In this document: piece by piece, positions 9,300 to 16,577 of the stretch | Layout: each line of letters opens with the position of its first letter | Numbering within the stretch: the first letter of the stretch is position 1 | Assembly: GCF_018070025.1 (NCBI RefSeq) | Contig: NZ_JAGPYQ010000001.1 | Coordinates: 5,084,001-5,148,000 of the forward strand | Length of the DNA stretch: 64,000 nucleotides | Origin: Streptomyces liliiviolaceus | Lineage (GTDB): Bacteria; Actinomycetota; Actinomycetes; Streptomycetales; Streptomycetaceae | Reading direction: 5' to 3' | Translations under genes and position numbers: made by a program | Notes under the pieces: model-generated | The model's database searches: none | Seen by the model: the letters and a program-made list of their open reading frames with translations, nothing else | What the model was told of the DNA's origin: nothing

Positions 9300-10223
9300 G
9301 TGGGCCCGGGCCGCGCGCCCGAGAAGTGGTTGCTGCGCGTCGGTCTCGTTGGCCTGTTCATCGCGACCCCCGGTGTGACGGTCGGCTGCTTCGAGGGGTT
9401 CGACGACGGAACGGAGGCCGGTGCCTTCGCCTGGTTCACGATGTTCATCGGCGGTCTGCTGGTGGGCGCCGCGGCCTACGGCGGCCTGTTGCTCAGCCTG
9501 AATCCCCAGTCGCGGAAGGAACGCCGACGCAGGACGGTGGCCCTGCGCTCCCTGCAAGCTCCGCTGGCCACCGCCGATCTCACCTACTCCACTCTCCTCG
9601 AAGCTGCCACGAGTTCCGCGGGCGACGCACCACGGCAGAAGCCTCCCGCACCCGCGACCGATGACCGGGGCCGGTTGGTCTGGTGGCGCGATCGTGCCCT
9701 GCTCAGCGCCTTCCGTCTGCCCGGCATCGCCGGCTGGACCGTCTTCGTGGCGCTCACGGGGCTCAGTGGTGTGCTGCACCTCTTCGGCGGGACCGGCCGC
9801 GGCCTGCTCTTCCTCGCCGCGTCGGCCTGCGGACTGGTGGTGAGCGTGTTCGGAGCACGGCGCGCCCGCGCTCTCGCCCGCGTGGCCGTCAGCGAGGACG
9901 TACGCCCGATGCGCTGGCTACTGCTGCACGAACCGCACGACGGAGAGGCCTACTTGCTGCTGTACGAGGCCGACGGCGACCCGGACGAGACCGCGCCCCT
10001 GCTCCTGCAGATCGCCACGAAGCGGCAGGCACGACGTCTTGCGCCGGCGGGCGTCGCCGACGTCCACGGCCTGCCGCGGCCCGGCGCTGCCCTCGTACCG
10101 TGGATCGATGGCGCACCGTTGTGGACCTCTCACCGCGTGACCACCCTCGACCTGACCTCAGAGGACGACCGCGGGCTGCTCACGTATCTCATGGGGCCCG
10201 TTCCGCGCGACGCTCGGGCGTGA
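9300..10223 (+). CDS. Hypothetical multi-pass membrane protein
   Basis: 307 residues from the GTG at 9300. Hydrophobic spans lie at about residues 10-30 and 43-66, and two more at about 140-185 (GWTVFVALTGLSGVLHLFGG, then LLFLAASACGLVVSVFGA). The C-terminal ~110 residues are soluble. No enzymatic motif is seen. The start is doubtful: an ATG at 9280 has a perfect AGGAGAGG site but is in another frame, and joins this one only if a single C is added to the run of six C at 9294-9299. A real frameshift or a base-call error in that run are both possible. Confidence 0.65.
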   Translation: MGPGRAPEKWLLRVGLVGLFIATPGVTVGCFEGFDDGTEAGAFAWFTMFIGGLLVGAAAYGGLLLSLNPQSRKERRRRTVALRSLQAPLATADLTYSTLLEAATSSAGDAPRQKPPAPATDDRGRLVWWRDRALLSAFRLPGIAGWTVFVALTGLSGVLHLFGGTGRGLLFLAASACGLVVSVFGARRARALARVAVSEDVRPMRWLLLHEPHDGEAYLLLYEADGDPDETAPLLLQIATKRQARRLAPAGVADVHGLPRPGAALVPWIDGAPLWTSHRVTTLDLTSEDDRGLLTYLMGPVPRDARA

Positions 10224-10527
10224 GCCCACTCAGGGCGCAACTGACGGCCGCGGGATCACGGTAGGGCAGGGCCGGTCCGATCGCACCAGGCGGGCCTTGT
10301 CCGGTAGTTCACGTACGCCGACGGACGAATCGAAAGTGGACAGATCGACCGTGGACGGGTCAGTCGTGGACGGGTCGGCCGTGGAGGGGGGCGGCCGTGG
10401 AGGGGGGCGGCTTACGGAGCGGTTGGTCGGGTCCGGTGACGCTGACCCCGTACAGCGTCACCAGGATCGACTGAGGCGGTCAGGGCACGAGTTCCCCGGG
10501 GCGAATGGTTTCGACTGCGAGTACCGC
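10224..10527. other. Noncoding stretch with tandem repeat
   Basis: About 304 bases between the membrane-protein gene and the DUF4352-like gene. It contains the 15-base tandem repeat listed separately. A reading frame crosses it (starting at 10297), but its sequence is repeat-driven (VDGSVVDGSAVEGG) and I do not regard it as part of the protein. Confidence 0.5.
10336..10412. repeat. Five imperfect 15-16 base tandem repeats (GTGGACGGGTCxGxC)
   Basis: Units begin at 10336, 10351, 10366, 10381 and 10397. The first three read GTGGACRGRTCxRxC and the last two drift to GTGGAGGGGGGCGGC. The array lies in noncoding DNA 120-190 bases before the start of the DUF4352-like gene. Confidence 0.8.
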
Positions 10528-11160
10528 ATGAACCAGCACGACCCGCAGAACCAGCAGTACCCGCAGCAGCCGAACTGGGGTCAGCCGCAGCAGCAGCCGG
10601 GGTGGGGAGCCCCGCCTCCGCCGCCGCGGAAGAGCAACACCGGTCGCAACATCGGCATCGGATGCGCCGGCGCCGTCGGCCTTCTCGTCATCCTGGGAAT
10701 TTTCGGCGCCGCTCTCGGCGGCGACTCGGACGACAAGACCAGCAAGGACACAACCGCGGCCGCGACCAAGGACAGCGGTACGGGGGCCGAGAAGAGCGAG
10801 GCTCCGAAGAAGAAGGAAGCGGCGGCGCCCGAGTCGCCCATCAAGGTCACCGCGAAGGAGACCCCCTTCAAGGCCTCGATCCTGGCGCAGGACGCCAATT
10901 ACACCAGCGTGTCCGTGACCATCACGAACAACAGTGACGACACGATCGACGTGAACCCGCTGTACTTCGCGATCACCGACACCAAGGGCACGAAACACGC
11001 CTCCGAGCTGGCCGCCGACGAGAACCAGATCGACACCGTGAAGTTGGCCCCCGGGGAGAACGTCACCGGGGCGGTCACCGGCAAGGGCAAGTTCACCGCG
11101 AAGACCGTTACGTACACGGACGGGCTCATCGGCGACTCGATCCGCGCCGACGTTTCCTGA
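10528..11160 (+). CDS. DUF4352-type membrane-anchored protein
   Basis: 210 residues from the ATG at 10528. The N-terminus is a Gln/Pro-rich cytoplasmic tail (NQQYPQQPNWGQPQQQPGW). One transmembrane helix follows at about residues 41-63, then an Asp/Lys/Thr-rich linker, then an extracellular immunoglobulin-like domain (ITVTxxx-type strands: ANYTSVSVTITNNSDDTIDV, VKLAPGENVTGAV). This matches the common Streptomyces DUF4352 layout; the function is unknown but surface exposure is likely. I chose this start because the upstream frame is tandem-repeat sequence. A stem-loop terminator follows at once. Confidence 0.75.
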   Translation: MNQHDPQNQQYPQQPNWGQPQQQPGWGAPPPPPRKSNTGRNIGIGCAGAVGLLVILGIFGAALGGDSDDKTSKDTTAAATKDSGTGAEKSEAPKKKEAAAPESPIKVTAKETPFKASILAQDANYTSVSVTITNNSDDTIDVNPLYFAITDTKGTKHASELAADENQIDTVKLAPGENVTGAVTGKGKFTAKTVTYTDGLIGDSIRADVS

Positions 11161-11174
11161 CTCCGCGACAGGTC

Positions 11175-11205
11175 AGCCCGGCCCGCTTCCGTGCGCGGCC
11201 GGGCT
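11175..11205 (+). terminator. Probable intrinsic terminator after DUF4352-like gene
   Basis: Inverted repeat AGCCCGGCC (11175-11183) with GGCCGGGCT (11197-11205), a 9-base perfect stem starting 14 bases after the stop codon. There is no U tract, as is usual in Streptomyces. Confidence 0.65.
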
Positions 11206-11328
11206 TCGGCATGTCTGGGTGCCCGTACCGGGGGCGGTAGTCCGTGACTTCACCGCGGACACGCCGAACGCCCGTCCTGAACTGTTCGGTGCGCGTGGGG
11301 CGTTGCTTTCGTCGGTCGGACCGACTGC

Positions 11329-12240
11329 TCAATCGCGCTTGGAAACGGCGTCGCTCATAAGCTGCCACATCTCATAGTTCCCGCATTCCGCCGTGATCTC
11401 GGCCGTCGCCTGAGCCGCGGTGATGAAGTCATCGACCAGTGGCGAGGTGCGTGAGGCCGTCACCGCGAGGCACACCTGCTCGGGCGCCAGCTCCGGGATG
11501 GGCACATAGACGACTTCCGGATGGGAGTAGAACACGGTCGCCGAACGGGCCAGGAACGAGATGCCCCGGCCGGCCGCGACATGTTCGAGCGTCTCGTCCG
11601 CCCCGCGCACCACGTACCCGGCATTGGGGTGCGGGCGCCTGGTCGGCTGCGTGCTCGGGTCGGCGTGCCAGACCAGCGGTTCGCCGGCCAGGTCCGCCTC
11701 GGTGACCTCCTCCTTGCCGGCCAGCCGGTGGCCGACGGGCAGCACCGCCACCCGCGGCTCGGCGTACAGCGGGGTGACACGCAGACCGGTCTCGTCGATG
11801 GGCAGCCGCACATAGCCGACGTCGATGCGGCCGTCGAGCAGCATCGGGGCCTGGTCGTCCCCTTCGATCCGCTGTACGTCCACGACCACGTCCGGGTGCC
11901 GGGCCTCGAACGCCTGCGCCGCCGGAATGACCGGGATACCGGCGCGGAATCCGATCGTCAACCGCCGGCTGCCGCGGGCGGCGGCGGACACCCGGCGACG
12001 GACCGCGTGCGCGGAAGCGAGCAACGGACCGGCGTCGGCCAGCAGTTGTCGGCCCGCGTCGGTGAGCGCTACGCCGTGACGGTCCCTGGTGAACAGTGTG
12101 GCGCCGAGATCCTGTTCAAGCGCGCGGATCTGCCGACTGAGCACCGGCTGCGCGATATGCAGTTCATCGGCGGCGCGGCCGAAGTGCAACCGGTCGGCCA
12201 CGGCGACGAAGTAACGCAATTTACGCAGGTCCAGATCCAT
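11329..12240 (-). CDS. LysR-family transcriptional regulator
   Basis: 303 residues. The winged HTH at residues 1-62 is typical (MDLDLRKLRYFVAVADRLHF, then HIAQPVLSRQIRALEQDLGA), followed by the periplasmic-binding-protein-like effector domain (LTIGFRAGIPVIPAAQAFEA, RIDVGYVRLP). It is transcribed divergently from the SDR gene at 12484, across 243 bases that hold a tandem 13-base repeat, so it most likely controls that SDR and the reductase-like gene after it. Effector unknown. Confidence 0.92.
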   Translation of the reverse strand: MDLDLRKLRYFVAVADRLHFGRAADELHIAQPVLSRQIRALEQDLGATLFTRDRHGVALTDAGRQLLADAGPLLASAHAVRRRVSAAARGSRRLTIGFRAGIPVIPAAQAFEARHPDVVVDVQRIEGDDQAPMLLDGRIDVGYVRLPIDETGLRVTPLYAEPRVAVLPVGHRLAGKEEVTEADLAGEPLVWHADPSTQPTRRPHPNAGYVVRGADETLEHVAAGRGISFLARSATVFYSHPEVVYVPIPELAPEQVCLAVTASRTSPLVDDFITAAQATAEITAECGNYEMWQLMSDAVSKRD

Positions 12241-12334
12241 GGCGCCTCCCGGTCCGGTGATGCCTTGAGGGTATCACCGCAGCCAAAAGAGGTCTTGGAC
12301 ACTTACTCAGGCAACTGGCAGCCTAAATAGGTAC

Positions 12335-12386
12335 CTCGATTCGGCACCTCAATGCGACATCTCAATGCGGAACCTCAACGCGACCT
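12335..12386. repeat. Four 13-base tandem direct repeats in divergent promoter region
   Basis: Units begin at 12335, 12348, 12361 and 12374: CTCGATTCGGCAC, CTCAATGCGACAT, CTCAATGCGGAAC and CTCAACGCGACCT. The spacing is exactly 13 bases. They lie between the LysR start (12240) and the SDR start (12484). Direct repeats with near-helical-turn spacing can be regulator binding sites; this role is inferred. Confidence 0.75.
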
Positions 12387-12483
12387 GATCGCATTCGCCG
12401 TAAGAGCACTCCCGAAAGAACGCATCGAGAATTGTCGCCACTTCTCACGCGACACCAACGACAAGGAAAGAAGGAGCATCAGC

Positions 12484-13413
12484 GTGCGCGTTTTCGTCAC
12501 TGGTGGGACCGGCCATTCCGGTTCGTACATCATCCCCGAACTCATCACCGCCGGACATGAGGTCACCGGCCTGGCCCGGTCGGACACGGCCGCGGCGGCG
12601 TTGTCCGCGCTCGGCGCGAAGGTGCGTCGCGGTGGCCTTGAGGATCTCGACGGGCTCAAGGAGGCGGCCGCAGACACCGACGGCGTCATCCACGTCGCGC
12701 ACAGGCAGGACCTGCTCCCCACAGGCGGGCTCGACGCCGTGGCCGCCGCGGAGCTCCGGATCATGCTCGCGTACGGCGAGGCACTGGCGGGAACCGGAAA
12801 GCCGCTGGTCGCGGCGGGGAGCATAGGCTCACCGGGGAACCTGGGCCGGCCGGTCACCGAGGAGGATCCGGCCCTTCCCGGCGGCGATGAGTACAAGGGC
12901 ACCCTGCGGGTTCGCAACGTCGTGGAGACCACCGTGATCGGCCTCGCCGAGCAGGGAGTGCGGTCCTCGGTCGTGCGGATCGCCAACATCGCGCACAGCA
13001 CGACCGATCGGGCCGGGTTCCTCGTGCAGCTGATCGCGCTCGCGAAGGAAAAGGGGTTCGTCGGCTACCCCGGTGACGGCGCGAATCTGTGGAACGCCGT
13101 GCACATCCGCGATGTCGCCTCATTGTTCCGGCTGGCATTGGAGAAGGGGCCGGCCGGGAAATACTGGCACGCGGTCGGTGACGGGGCCGTGCCGCTGCGC
13201 GAGATAGCCGAGGCCATAGGCAGCCGTCTGGGACTGCCCGTCGCGAGCGTTCCCGCGGACGTACTGATGGTGCCTGGATATTTCGGGTTTCTCGCGAACA
13301 TAGTCACGCAGAGCTACCCGGCGTCCAACCTCATCACTCGCCGCACCCTGGGCTGGGAACCCATTCAGCCCGGCCTGTTCGCCGATCTGGACAACGGCCA
13401 TTACGGCGCATGA
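12484..13413 (+). CDS. NAD-dependent epimerase/dehydratase-type extended SDR
   Basis: 309 residues from the GTG at 12484, which has AAGGAG 7-8 bases upstream. The nucleotide-binding motif is at the very start (VRVFVTGGTGHSGSYIIPEL), which supports this start over the open frame to 12352. It continues with an extended-SDR core (DGVIHVAHRQD; VRSSVVRIANIAHSTTDRAG; GDGANLWNAVHIRDVASLFR). The usual YxxxK is not evident; the equivalent region reads DEYKGTLRVRNVVE. It is probably an NAD(P)-binding oxidoreductase or isomerase, likely under the divergent LysR. The frameshifted reductase follows after 35 bases. Confidence 0.85.
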   Translation: MRVFVTGGTGHSGSYIIPELITAGHEVTGLARSDTAAAALSALGAKVRRGGLEDLDGLKEAAADTDGVIHVAHRQDLLPTGGLDAVAAAELRIMLAYGEALAGTGKPLVAAGSIGSPGNLGRPVTEEDPALPGGDEYKGTLRVRNVVETTVIGLAEQGVRSSVVRIANIAHSTTDRAGFLVQLIALAKEKGFVGYPGDGANLWNAVHIRDVASLFRLALEKGPAGKYWHAVGDGAVPLREIAEAIGSRLGLPVASVPADVLMVPGYFGFLANIVTQSYPASNLITRRTLGWEPIQPGLFADLDNGHYGA

Positions 13414-13448
13414 CAAGAATTCGGCTCTTCTGAAAGGACGATGAGAAT

Positions 13449-14121
13449 ATGACGACGACTGTGGGAATCATCGGAAGCGGCAACATCGGCAGTACCGTCG
13501 CACGGCTCGCCGTCGAGGCCGGATACCAGGTCGTGCTCAGCAACTCGCGCGGGCCGGAAACGCTCGCGGACACCGTCGCGGAACTGGGGCCGCGGGCGTC
13601 CGCGGCGACGAGCGGGGAGGCCGCGGCGGCCGGTGACATCGTCGTGGTCACTGTGCCGGTCAAGGCCTTTCCCCACTTGCCCGCCGCGTCACTGGCCGGG
13701 AAGACGGTCATCGACACCTGCAACTACGGCCCCGAGCGTGACGGGCACATCCCCGAGCTCGACAGCAAGTCGCTCACCTCCAGCGAGCTGCTTCTGCGGT
13801 ACGTCCCGGACGCCGTGCTCGTGAAGGCGTTCCACAACATCTTCTTCAAGCACCTGCTGTCACTCGCCCGACCGGCGGGTGCGGCCGACCGCTCGTACCT
13901 GCCGATCGCCGGGGACTCCGCTCCGGCGAAGGCCGCGGTGACCGCGTTCATCGAATCCATCGGATTCGGCGTGGTGGACGCGGGATCGCTGGCCGACAAG
14001 CTGGCGACAGGAGGTGGGCACGCCGGTGTGGGGCACCCCGTACGGACCGTTCTCGAACGAGAAGGGCCGGCCGGTGGGCGAGGACGCCATTCGCACGGCA
14101 CTGGCCACCGCGATCCGGTAA
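13449..14121 (+). pseudogene. F420-dependent NADP reductase-like gene with frameshift near 13998
   Basis: The N-terminal ~180 residues are a good NADPH-binding reductase of the F420:NADP oxidoreductase-like family (MTTTVGIIGSGNIGSTVARL, VVVTVPVKAFPHLP, VLVKAFHNIFFKHL). After DAGSLADK the frame turns into repetitive nonsense and runs to 14549. Removing one base at about 13998-13999 (GACAAGC to GACAGC) restores a family-like end: SWRQEVGTPVWGTPYGPFSN, then EKGRPVGEDAIRTALATAIR and a stop at 14119-14121, giving 223 residues. So one extra A breaks the gene, either as a true mutation or a sequencing error. It is the second gene after the SDR and probably shares its promoter. Confidence 0.85.
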
Positions 14122-14197
14122 CCGTAAGTCGGCGTGCGCGGTGGTACGGTCCGGCGTTCTGCCGTCCGCGGCGGCGGACATGCGGTGGGCTCAAGAG

Positions 14198-14668
14198 CTA
14201 TGCACCGGCACCGCCGCCACTGCCGCCGCCACCCTCGCGCAGGGACCGGATCATGCTCTGCAGGCTCCGGAACGCGCCCGACCGCTCGGCCTCGGTCATG
14301 CCGGACAGCATTCTGACCTCGACGGACCGGACCGCCACGGTCGCCTCCTCAAGGCTCCGTCGGCCGCGAGGCGTGAGCCGCGCGGGGAGAACCTTCCCGA
14401 CGGGCGCCTCCGCGGGCCGGGTCACGTACCCCTCTCGTTCCAGATTCTGGAGCAGTACGTTCATCGACTGCCGTGTCACGAACGCGCCGCGCGCGAGTTC
14501 GGAGTTCGACAGGCCCGGTCGTTGCGCCAGCAGTTCAAGGCAGGAGTAGTGCGTCACGCTCATCCCGAGCGGTCGCAGCACCTCCTCCATCGCCACGCGC
14601 AGGACGCTCGACGCCTCTTTCAGCAGGTAGCCCAGAGACGTCTCCAGGTCGACACCGTCTTGATTCAT
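14198..14668 (-). CDS. MarR-family transcriptional regulator
   Basis: 156 residues with a MarR winged helix (LGMSVTHYSCLELLAQRPGL, SELARGAFVTRQSMNVLLQN, LEREGYVTRP) flanked by dimerisation helices, and a Gly-rich tail. It is divergent from the VOC protein gene across 62 bases. Two identical-format palindromes TGTCAG-N4-CTGACA lie in that gap, one overlapping this gene's own start codon, so it almost certainly represses both itself and the VOC gene. MarR proteins usually release DNA on binding phenolic or other small ligands. Confidence 0.9.
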   Translation of the reverse strand: MNQDGVDLETSLGYLLKEASSVLRVAMEEVLRPLGMSVTHYSCLELLAQRPGLSNSELARGAFVTRQSMNVLLQNLEREGYVTRPAEAPVGKVLPARLTPRGRRSLEEATVAVRSVEVRMLSGMTEAERSGAFRSLQSMIRSLREGGGGSGGGAGA

Positions 14669-14683
14669 GTCAGGATTCTGACA
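14668..14683. promoter_or_regulatory. MarR operator 1, TGTCAG-N4-CTGACA
   Basis: Perfect 6-base half-sites 14668-14673 and 14678-14683. It begins in the start codon of the marR gene, so binding here should block that gene's own transcription or initiation. Confidence 0.8.
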
Positions 14684-14695
14684 TACAGTGGCTCG

Positions 14696-14711
14696 TGTCA
14701 GAAAGCTGACA
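14696..14711. promoter_or_regulatory. MarR operator 2, TGTCAG-N4-CTGACA
   Basis: Same half-sites as operator 1 at 14696-14701 and 14706-14711, centre 28 bases away, placing it 20 bases before the VOC gene's ATG. The pair implies one regulator bound at two sites between divergent genes. Confidence 0.8.
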
Positions 14712-14730
14712 CGAACGAAGGAGCTTCATC

Positions 14731-15099
14731 ATGCCCGCCACCGGCCCCGACTTCATCTCGCTCCAGACGCGCGACCTCGACGCGTCGCAGGCGTTCTACG
14801 AGCGGTACCTCGGCCTCGTCCGCTCGCAGGCCGGACCCCCGCACGCCGTCGTCTTCGAGACGAAGCCGATCGCGTTCGCACTACGCGACATCGTTCCCGG
14901 CACGGATCTCGCTTCCGTCGCCCAGCCCGGCATCGGGGTCGCGATCTGGCTTCACGCCACCGACGTGCAGGCCGTCCACGACGCTCTCGCCGCCGACGGT
15001 CACACCATCGTCTCCGCACCGATCGACGGCCCCTTCGGCCGGACATTCACCTTCGCCGACCCCGACGGCTACCAGGTCACCCTCCACGACCGCGCCTGA
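14731..15099 (+). CDS. VOC-family (glyoxalase/bleomycin-resistance-like) protein
   Basis: 122 residues, one vicinal-oxygen-chelate module pair: FISLQTRDLDASQAFYERYL at the N-terminus and FGRTFTFADPDGYQVTLHD at the C-terminus. Such small VOC proteins act as metal-dependent isomerases or dioxygenases, or sequester antibiotics. GAAGGAG precedes the ATG by 9 bases. Its expression is probably switched by the divergent MarR repressor through the two operators upstream. Confidence 0.88.
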   Translation: MPATGPDFISLQTRDLDASQAFYERYLGLVRSQAGPPHAVVFETKPIAFALRDIVPGTDLASVAQPGIGVAIWLHATDVQAVHDALAADGHTIVSAPIDGPFGRTFTFADPDGYQVTLHDRA

Positions 15100-15308
15100 C
15101 ACCCCCGACGCCGACGGACAGCTGGGCCGCCCGCCACGGCCCGGCGACCTTCCCCGCGTCCGGCGGGGCCAGGGCCCGCAGGCCCCCGTGCCGCTCGGCC
15201 CGCACAGCAACTCCCCCCTCTCTCACGCCTGGCACCCCTGACTCAGACGCGATGCGTGCCGCGCCTCCGGTAGGGCGCACCGCCATCAGAACGCAGGGTG
15301 ATGCGCCA

Positions 15309-15323
15309 GTGGAGTGACTCCAC
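15309..15323. promoter_or_regulatory. Palindrome GTGGAGT-G-ACTCCAC upstream of crtE
   Basis: A 15-base perfect palindrome with 7-base arms, 16 bases before the candidate crtE promoter. It is a plausible operator for a carotenoid regulator such as a LitR-type MerR protein, but no such gene lies in the window. Confidence 0.45.
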
Positions 15324-15338
15324 CCCGCGACAGGCCCC

Positions 15339-15368
15339 GTAACGGGCAGGAATCAGCGCATCCGTTAC
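15339..15368 (+). promoter_or_regulatory. Possible ECF-sigma promoter for crtEIB operon
   Basis: GTAACGG at 15339-15345 and CCGTTAC at 15362-15368 are inverted copies 16 bases apart. Read as a promoter, GTAAC would be an ECF-type -35 and CGTT a -10 at usual spacing, giving a start about 50 bases before crtE. In S. griseus and S. coelicolor crt genes depend on ECF sigma factors (CrtS/LitS). The match is inferred, not proven. Confidence 0.35.
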
Positions 15369-15425
15369 CAGGCCCGCGAGAGAAGCACTGGTGTGCAGGT
15401 GACCGAGAGTGAAGGGGAGTTGTGC

Positions 15426-16577
15426 ATGCTGGGACTCCGGCCCACCGCGGCCGAAGCGGTCGCGCCCGTCGACTGTCCGCTCACGGCCCCGGAGGCCGTA
15501 CGCGCCGTCGAGGCCGAGCTCGGGCATGTACTCGACACCACCTTGCGCAGGGCCTTCGACGTGGACGAGGTGTTCGCACAGGATGTCGCCGGCCGGGTCA
15601 CCGCGTTCGTCCGACGGGGCGGCAAGCGGCTGCGCTCGGCGTTCGCATGGTGCGGCTGGCGGGCCGCGGGCGGATCGGGCGACCCCACCGCGCTGCTGCG
15701 GACCGCGGCCGCGCTCGAACTCGTACAGGCGTGCGCGCTCATACACGACGACGTCATGGACGGATCACCGCTTCGCCGCGGCGCACCGGCTGTCCATGTG
15801 GACCTGGCCCACATGCACCGGGCCGCCCGGATGACCGGCTCTCCGGAAGAGTTCTCGACCTCCGTCGCGATGCTCGCCGGCGACCTGGCCCTGGTCTGGG
15901 CGGACGACCTGCTGACCGAGACGGCACTCGGTTCGCCGCACGGCACGCGGCTGTTCCAGGAGTGGCAGGCGATGCGCACGGAGATGGTCGCCGGTCAGTA
16001 CCGCGACATCCACGCGCAGGCCGCCGGATCGTCCGGGGTCGACGAGGCCGTGGGCATCGCGACACTCAAGAGCGCCCTGTACACGGTCGAGCGGCCCCTC
16101 GCGCTGGGCTCGGCCCTGACCGGCGGCGACGACCACACCCTGAGCGCGCTGCGCTCGGCCGGGCGCTGTGCCGGGCTGGCTTTCCAACTGCGGGACGACC
16201 TCCTCGGCACCTACGGCGACCCGAGCACGACCGGCAAACCGGCCGACGACGATCTGCGGACCCGCAAACTCACCTATCTGCTCGCGGTCGGCCTGTGGCT
16301 CGCCGACGTCGCCGGTGACGAGGAGGCGGCCGACGCCCTCAGCCCGGTGACCGACGGCGCCGACCTCCGGACGGACGACGCGGTGAACCGGATGCGAGCG
16401 GCGCTGGAGCGGACCGGCGCCAGGGACGTCGTGGAGTCCAAAATCTCGGAGCTGGCGGCGACGAGCGTGCGGCACTTCGCGGGGGCCACCGCCGACCCCG
16501 TCGTACGGCGGGAGTTCACCACGTTGGTCGAGCGCGCCTCGGGCGTCGCCCTGGGGCCGGCCGGGGAGGCGGCGTGA
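15426..16577 (+). CDS. crtE: Geranylgeranyl diphosphate synthase
   Basis: 383 residues from the ATG at 15426, which has GGGGAG 6-7 bases upstream; a GTG at 15393 is an alternative. Polyprenyl synthetase with the first Asp-rich motif in LIHDDVMDGSPLRRG and the second in FQLRDDLLGTYGD, plus RRGGKRLRSAF for diphosphate binding. It makes C20 GGPP from IPP and allylic diphosphates, the precursor for phytoene. It is the first gene of the crtE-crtI-crtB-Rieske operon, overlapping crtI by GTGA. The genomic setting, not sequence alone, makes the crtE assignment firm. Confidence 0.92.
   Translation: MLGLRPTAAEAVAPVDCPLTAPEAVRAVEAELGHVLDTTLRRAFDVDEVFAQDVAGRVTAFVRRGGKRLRSAFAWCGWRAAGGSGDPTALLRTAAALELVQACALIHDDVMDGSPLRRGAPAVHVDLAHMHRAARMTGSPEEFSTSVAMLAGDLALVWADDLLTETALGSPHGTRLFQEWQAMRTEMVAGQYRDIHAQAAGSSGVDEAVGIATLKSALYTVERPLALGSALTGGDDHTLSALRSAGRCAGLAFQLRDDLLGTYGDPSTTGKPADDDLRTRKLTYLLAVGLWLADVAGDEEAADALSPVTDGADLRTDDAVNRMRAALERTGARDVVESKISELAATSVRHFAGATADPVVRREFTTLVERASGVALGPAGEAA

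Larger units (their letters stand above)
15100..15425. other. Noncoding region upstream of crtE
   Basis: About 326 bases between the VOC gene and crtE. No gene is supported. The last 120 bases contain a perfect palindrome at 15309-15323 and an ECF-like promoter candidate at 15339-15368, listed separately. Confidence 0.5.

Noticed and set aside
10297..10527. N-terminal extension of the DUF4352-like protein
   Set aside because: The frame is open only because of the 15-base repeat; the ATG at 10528 starts the typical Gln/Pro-rich tail.
12335..12386. CRISPR-like array
   Set aside because: The 13-base units are directly adjacent without spacers and there are no cas genes.
14122..14549. C-terminal extension of the reductase-like protein
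   Set aside because: This part of the open frame is antisense to the MarR gene and follows an evident frameshift.
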